From JAGLHV01 sp023132075 [NCBI: bacterium] (GTDB lineage: Bacteria > CBDUZB01 > JAGLHV01), in assembly GCA_023132075.1 (NCBI GenBank), contig JAGLYT010000029.1, forward strand, positions 1 to 10,379: 10,379 nucleotides of DNA. The letters are read 5' to 3'. Positions within the stretch are counted from its first letter, which is position 1. Every line of letters begins with the position of its first letter. A program made the translations under genes and the position numbers. Positions 6,621 to 10,379 of the stretch are shown piece after piece. Below the pieces are notes generated by a model. That model made no database searches. It was not told the origin of the DNA and saw nothing but the letters and a program-made list of their open reading frames with translations.

Positions 6621-9032
6621 TTATTTATCCCTTATTTTTACTTTAAAATTTTCCTCCAGCGACTGAAGCACCTCATTATGAATAAAATTAACCTCTTTAT
6701 CCGTTAAAGTTTTTTCCTTGGATTGATAAACAATAGAATAAGCCAGACTCCTATACCCTTCATCTATTTGCTTCCCCTGATAAACATCAAACAATTTTAT
6801 TTGAGAAATAACCTCCCCTCCTGTTTTTTTAATTTGAGAAGAAACCTGAAAATAAGAAATTTCTTTAGGCACCACTAAGGCTACATCTCTTATCACAGCC
6901 GGATATTTACTAATCGATAAATAACGCCTTCTGAGATTTTGACTTTTTAGAAGAGCATCCATGCTTAATTCGAAACCATAAACAGGTAAATCAAAATTAT
7001 ATTTTTCCGCTATCCAGGGAGATACTTTACCAAGTTGTCCTATCTGTTGCTTCCCATTAATAATTATTCTTGCCGATTGTCCCGGATGAAAAAGCAAATT
7101 CGCCCCTTTCTCCATTTTGTAATTCTTGATTTCTAAACTTTCCAGAAGAGATACCAGAACCCCTTTTAAATAATGAAAATCAACTTCCTTAGATTTTTTT
7201 TGCCAATAAGATTCTTCTATCATTCCACAAACCGCACCGGAAAACATCTTTTTCTCTTCCGGTAAAAGTTTATTTCCCTTACTCAAAAATATTTTTCCCA
7301 ATTCAAACAATTTAAGATTATATAAATTGTAACTACTGTTTTTTGAAATATTTTCGAAAATACTTCCCAGAAGAGTTGTACGCAAAAACCCATATTCGCG
7401 AGACAGAGGATTTTTAACCTTCACCGCTTTAGCATAATAAAACTCTTCCCCAACCCCTAATTTCTTAAATTCCTCCTCACTACTAAAAGAATAATTTATT
7501 ACTTCGAAAAACCCTGCACCGACAAAAAAATTCTTTACTTCCCTTTCCAATAAAAATTCCTGATTAGGACTATATTCCAAACTTTCCCATTGGGGAACAG
7601 CAGGAGTAATTTCATCATATTTATAAATACGGGCAATCTCTTCTATTAAATCAATTTCCCTGCTTACCTCCCTTCTAAAAGCGGGAACCATTACTTTTAG
7701 ATTGGAATTATTCTCCGAATTACATTCAAAACCTAACCGCTTAAGTAAAACCTGTATTTGCTTTCCGGACATTTCTATCCCCAAAATCCTATTAACCTGT
7801 TCCGGTCTCAAAGTAATCTGCTGAGGAACAATTTTTTGAGGATATTGATCAATAATCCCTTCTACTACTTCACCCCCGGCTATCTCTCTAATCAATGAAG
7901 TAACTCTATTTATGGCTTTTGCCGCCATTTCAAAATCAGTCCCTCGTTCAAATCGATAGGAAGATTCTGTACTTAACCCTAATTTTTTAGAAGTTCTACG
8001 AATATTTATTGCATCAAAATAAGCACTTTCAATAAGTAAATTACAAGTTCCTTCATTCACCTGAGAATTACTTCCCCCTATTATACCGGCCAAAGCAACG
8101 GCCTTTTTGTCATCGGCAATTACTAACATATCCTTACTTAATGTATATTCAACACCGTCCAATGCACCAAATTTTTCTTTTTCCTCTGCCCGACGAACAA
8201 TAATATGATGATTACTAATAAGATCGTAATCAAAGGCATGGAGGGGATGTCCTAATTCCATTAAAACATAATTTGTTGCATCCACAACATTATTAATAGC
8301 CCTTAATCCCACCATCTCCAAACGGTGTTGCAGCCAAAATGGTGATGAAGAAACTTTAACATTTCTAATGACCCTGGCCAGATAACGGGGACAAAGTAAG
8401 GAATCCTTTATTGTTACTTCTCCCTGTTTTTCTATTTGTTTCCCCGTGTTTTTTAACTCCATCTCCGGTAATTTAAAAGGAACATTTAAAACAGCAGCTA
8501 CTTCCCTAGCTATTCCTATTACACTCAAACAATCCGGGCGATTAGGTGTAATTTCCAGGTCAAGAACTACATCGGGCAAAGGAAATACTTCTTTGAGTTC
8601 TTTCCCTAACGGAGTTCCCTCGGGTAAAATAAGTAATCCTGCCGCATCATCGGAAATACCAAGTTCTTTAGCTGAACACATCATCCCTTCCGAATCAACT
8701 CCCCGTATATTAACCGGCTTTATTAATTTGTTTTCACTTAAGACAACTCCCTCCAAAGCTACGGGGACAATATCTCCCTCTTTCATGTTTTTCGCCCCAC
8801 AAACAATACTATATTCTTTTTTACCTGTATCTACTTTACAAACCGTTAGGCGATCCGCACGAGGATGTGCTTCAACAGACAGGATTTTTCCGACAATAAC
8901 ACCGTCTATTCCCTCTCCTATGGATTGCATACTTTCTACATTTATCCCTAAACTAACTAATTTATCAGCCAACTCTTCAGCAGATAAATCAAAATCCACA
9001 TATTCTTTCAGCCAACGATAGGTAATTTTCAT
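6621..9032 (-). CDS. pheT: Phenylalanyl-tRNA synthetase beta subunit
   Basis: The 803-residue protein has the full bacterial PheT architecture. An EMAP/OB-fold tRNA-binding domain spans about 40-150 (IVGKILSVEAHPRADRL, 46-62; VCGAKNM, 77-83). B3/B4 follows at about 210-385, containing NNVVDATNYVLMELGHPLHAFD (247-268) and LLIESAYFD (332-340), which are the editing-site motifs. B5 lies at about 402-475 (SREIDLIEEIARIYKYDEI, 457-475), then a catalytic-like core. The C-terminal ferredoxin-fold anticodon-binding domain (about 705-803) starts with SKYPAVIRDVALVVP. It pairs with PheS as an alpha2-beta2 enzyme charging tRNA-Phe and hydrolysing mischarged Tyr-tRNA. ATG 9030-9032 has AAGGG 7 bases upstream and lies 16 bases after pheS. 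No domain is missing. Confidence 0.98.
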   Translation of the reverse strand: MKITYRWLKEYVDFDLSAEELADKLVSLGINVESMQSIGEGIDGVIVGKILSVEAHPRADRLTVCKVDTGKKEYSIVCGAKNMKEGDIVPVALEGVVLSENKLIKPVNIRGVDSEGMMCSAKELGISDDAAGLLILPEGTPLGKELKEVFPLPDVVLDLEITPNRPDCLSVIGIAREVAAVLNVPFKLPEMELKNTGKQIEKQGEVTIKDSLLCPRYLARVIRNVKVSSSPFWLQHRLEMVGLRAINNVVDATNYVLMELGHPLHAFDYDLISNHHIIVRRAEEKEKFGALDGVEYTLSKDMLVIADDKKAVALAGIIGGSNSQVNEGTCNLLIESAYFDAINIRRTSKKLGLSTESSYRFERGTDFEMAAKAINRVTSLIREIAGGEVVEGIIDQYPQKIVPQQITLRPEQVNRILGIEMSGKQIQVLLKRLGFECNSENNSNLKVMVPAFRREVSREIDLIEEIARIYKYDEITPAVPQWESLEYSPNQEFLLEREVKNFFVGAGFFEVINYSFSSEEEFKKLGVGEEFYYAKAVKVKNPLSREYGFLRTTLLGSIFENISKNSSYNLYNLKLFELGKIFLSKGNKLLPEEKKMFSGAVCGMIEESYWQKKSKEVDFHYLKGVLVSLLESLEIKNYKMEKGANLLFHPGQSARIIINGKQQIGQLGKVSPWIAEKYNFDLPVYGFELSMDALLKSQNLRRRYLSISKYPAVIRDVALVVPKEISYFQVSSQIKKTGGEVISQIKLFDVYQGKQIDEGYRSLAYSIVYQSKEKTLTDKEVNFIHNEVLQSLEENFKVKIRDK

Positions 9033-9048
9033 CTAAAAACCCTTTTAT

Positions 9049-10068
9049 TTAAAATTGTTTCAAAAACCTTAAATCATTCTCATAAAACAAACGTATGTCA
9101 GTAATACCGTATTTAATCATTGCCAAACGTTCTATCCCGCCGCCAAAGGCAAAACCCGTCCACTCTTCCGGATCATAACCAACCGCTTTGAATACATTCG
9201 GATCCACCATCCCCGCACCAAAAAGCTCTAACCATCCTGTTTGCTGGCAAACACTACAACCCTTTCCCTTACATAAAACACAGCACACAGAAACCTCCGC
9301 ACTTGGCTCAGTAAAAGGGAAAAAACTGGGTGTTAATCTAATTTCAATGTCTTCCCCAAACAATTGTCTGAAAAATATCTTCATAATACTTTTTAAATGC
9401 CGAAAGGTTATTTCCTTACCGACAACCAATCCTTCCACCTGATGAAAAACAGGTGAATGGGAAGCATCTATGGCATCACTCCGGTAACATCTTCCGGGAG
9501 CAATAATACGCAAAGGAGGTCTGTTTTTTTCCATTACTCTAATTTGAACAGGCGAAGTTTGAGTTCTCAAAACTATTCCGTCAGAGATATAAAAAGTAGC
9601 CTGCATATCCCGCGCCGGATGATCTGGAGGAGTATTTAAAGCTTCAAAATTATAATATTCGGTTTCTACCTCAGGTCCTTCCACAATATCAAAATTTAAT
9701 TTTTCGAAAATAACTTTTATTTCTTCTAAAATTTTAGTCAAAGGATGTAATTTTCCCCGTGCCAAAGGTTTTCCGGGAAGAGTTATATCCAAATCATCCT
9801 TTAAATCATTTTTATTAATTAACCGCTTTAATTCTTCCTGTTTTAAACTTAATAGAAGATCAATTTCTTCTTTTATTTCATTTGCCAATTTGCCAATGAT
9901 TTTCCGTTCCTGGGGAGAAAGTTGTTTCATTATACGCAAAATCTTAGTCACTAACCCCTTTCTTCCTAAATACTTAATCCTTATTAGTTCCAAATCCTCT
10001 TTTTTTTCTTTTATTTGGGCTATTTCTTTTTTTGCCGTTTCCCTTAACTTTTCTAATTCTTTCTCCAC
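9049..10068 (-). CDS. pheS: Phenylalanyl-tRNA synthetase alpha subunit
   Basis: The 339-residue protein is a typical bacterial PheS. An N-terminal coiled-coil arm (about 1-90) binds tRNA-Phe. The class II catalytic domain follows, with LHPLTKILEEI (106-116), the motif-2 region CYRSDAIDASHSPVFHQVEG, the Cys-rich CCVLCKGKGCSVCQQTGWLE found in many bacterial PheS proteins, and motif 3 GGGIERLAMIKYGITDIR near the C-terminus, which ends NDLRFLKQF as usual. The start is GTG at 10066-10068 with GAGGAG 8 bases upstream. It follows the TPR gene by 16 bases and precedes pheT by 16. No T-box or leader peptide can be judged, because the operon start lies beyond the right edge. Confidence 0.98.
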   Translation of the reverse strand: MEKELEKLRETAKKEIAQIKEKKEDLELIRIKYLGRKGLVTKILRIMKQLSPQERKIIGKLANEIKEEIDLLLSLKQEELKRLINKNDLKDDLDITLPGKPLARGKLHPLTKILEEIKVIFEKLNFDIVEGPEVETEYYNFEALNTPPDHPARDMQATFYISDGIVLRTQTSPVQIRVMEKNRPPLRIIAPGRCYRSDAIDASHSPVFHQVEGLVVGKEITFRHLKSIMKIFFRQLFGEDIEIRLTPSFFPFTEPSAEVSVCCVLCKGKGCSVCQQTGWLELFGAGMVDPNVFKAVGYDPEEWTGFAFGGGIERLAMIKYGITDIRLFYENDLRFLKQF

Positions 10069-10084
10069 TCTGAAATCTCCTCTT

Positions 10085-10379
10085 TTAAATGCCTACTAAT
10101 TTATCCAGATGTTCTTTAGCAAAAAAATGGTCGGGTTTTAATTCCAAAGTACGCCTATACATCCGGCTTGCTTTTTCAATCATGTTTTTTGCTTCATAAA
10201 CAATTCCTAAATTGTAGAAAACTAAAGGATTGTTTGAGTTAATCTTCAAAACCTTCTCAAATTCTTCTATTGCCTGATCATACTTCTGATTCAAAAAATA
10301 AAATTTCCCCAATTCTATCAATTCCTGCTCTATGCTGTCTACATCCTCATCTAACTTCTCTTTTTTTTCTTTTTTCTCT
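10085..10379 (-). CDS. TPR-repeat protein, C-terminal part (5' end outside window)
   Basis: The frame is open from the right edge to a TAA at 10085, giving 98 complete codons; the start lies outside. A possible TTG at 10321 is only an internal leucine, because the reading continues upstream as a Lys/Glu-rich linker. Two tetratricopeptide repeats are visible: one around LIELGKFYFLNQKYDQAIEE, and one around YNLGIVYEAKNMIEKASRMY with its LELKPDH end. A partial capping helix (AKEHLDKLVGI) follows. TPRs mediate protein-protein contacts; the partner and location cannot be told from this fragment. It ends 16 bases before pheS and probably shares its transcript. Confidence 0.8.
   Translation of the reverse strand, partial: EKKEKKEKLDEDVDSIEQELIELGKFYFLNQKYDQAIEEFEKVLKINSNNPLVFYNLGIVYEAKNMIEKASRMYRRTLELKPDHFFAKEHLDKLVGI

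Noticed and set aside
8446-9021. 191-residue plus-strand ORF
   Set aside because: It lies wholly antisense to the 5' end of pheT, has Ser/Thr/Pro-rich shadow composition and no family signature.
9188-10099. Three plus-strand ORFs antisense to pheS
   Set aside because: The opposite strand is a full-length pheS; these have no recognisable protein features.
10319-10321. TTG as the start of a 78-residue TPR protein
   Set aside because: The frame stays open to the window edge as a Lys/Glu-rich linker, and no ribosome site precedes the TTG, so the gene is better read as truncated by the window.

Overview
This is a 10.4 kb stretch of an AT-rich bacterial chromosome in which every recognisable gene lies on the minus strand, so it reads from the right edge to the left. 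The content is conserved housekeeping rather than accessory DNA. The combination of RNase Y, YmdB, ZapA, 6S RNA, RarA and a YdjI-like SPFH protein, with low GC and A-rich, Lys/Glu/Ile-rich coding sequence, fits a low-GC Firmicute or one of the low-GC candidate or anaerobic lineages (for example Atribacterota- or Omnitrophota-like). That placement is an inference from gene content and composition, and I hold it loosely. No transposon, phage, CRISPR, tRNA or rRNA sequence was seen.

In transcription order, the right third is a translation and division block. It holds the 3' end of a TPR-repeat gene (5' end outside the window), pheS, pheT, a 79-residue coiled-coil protein of ZapB-like design, and zapA. 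Gaps are 16 to 30 bases, which suggests one operon: phenylalanyl-tRNA synthetase followed by proteins expected to act at the FtsZ ring.

The middle holds a 370-base gap (5677-6046) between zapA and rarA that codes for no protein. It contains a convincing 6S RNA (about 5763-5942) with its own candidate promoter, long closing stem, central bulge and apical hairpin. After it come rarA (replication-fork AAA+ ATPase) and a 5-formyltetrahydrofolate cyclo-ligase gene overlapping its 3' end. The order zapA - 6S - rarA - cyclo-ligase joins two neighbourhoods that are known separately: zapA-ssrS-ygfA of proteobacteria and 6S-rarA of Gram-positives.

The left third encodes RNase Y (membrane-anchored KH/HD endoribonuclease), YmdB (metallophosphoesterase, usually next to rny), a 166-residue conserved protein I cannot name that carries GYGGYK and YGYSGFFD motifs, and the N-terminal 235 residues of a YdjI-like SPFH protein that runs off the left edge. 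The last two genes look like a small membrane-associated module behind the RNA-decay pair.

The least described parts are the 166-residue GYGGYK/YGYSGFFD protein beside the SPFH protein, the mixed 6S RNA neighbourhood and extended 6S closing stem, and a RarA with several non-canonical ATPase residues.
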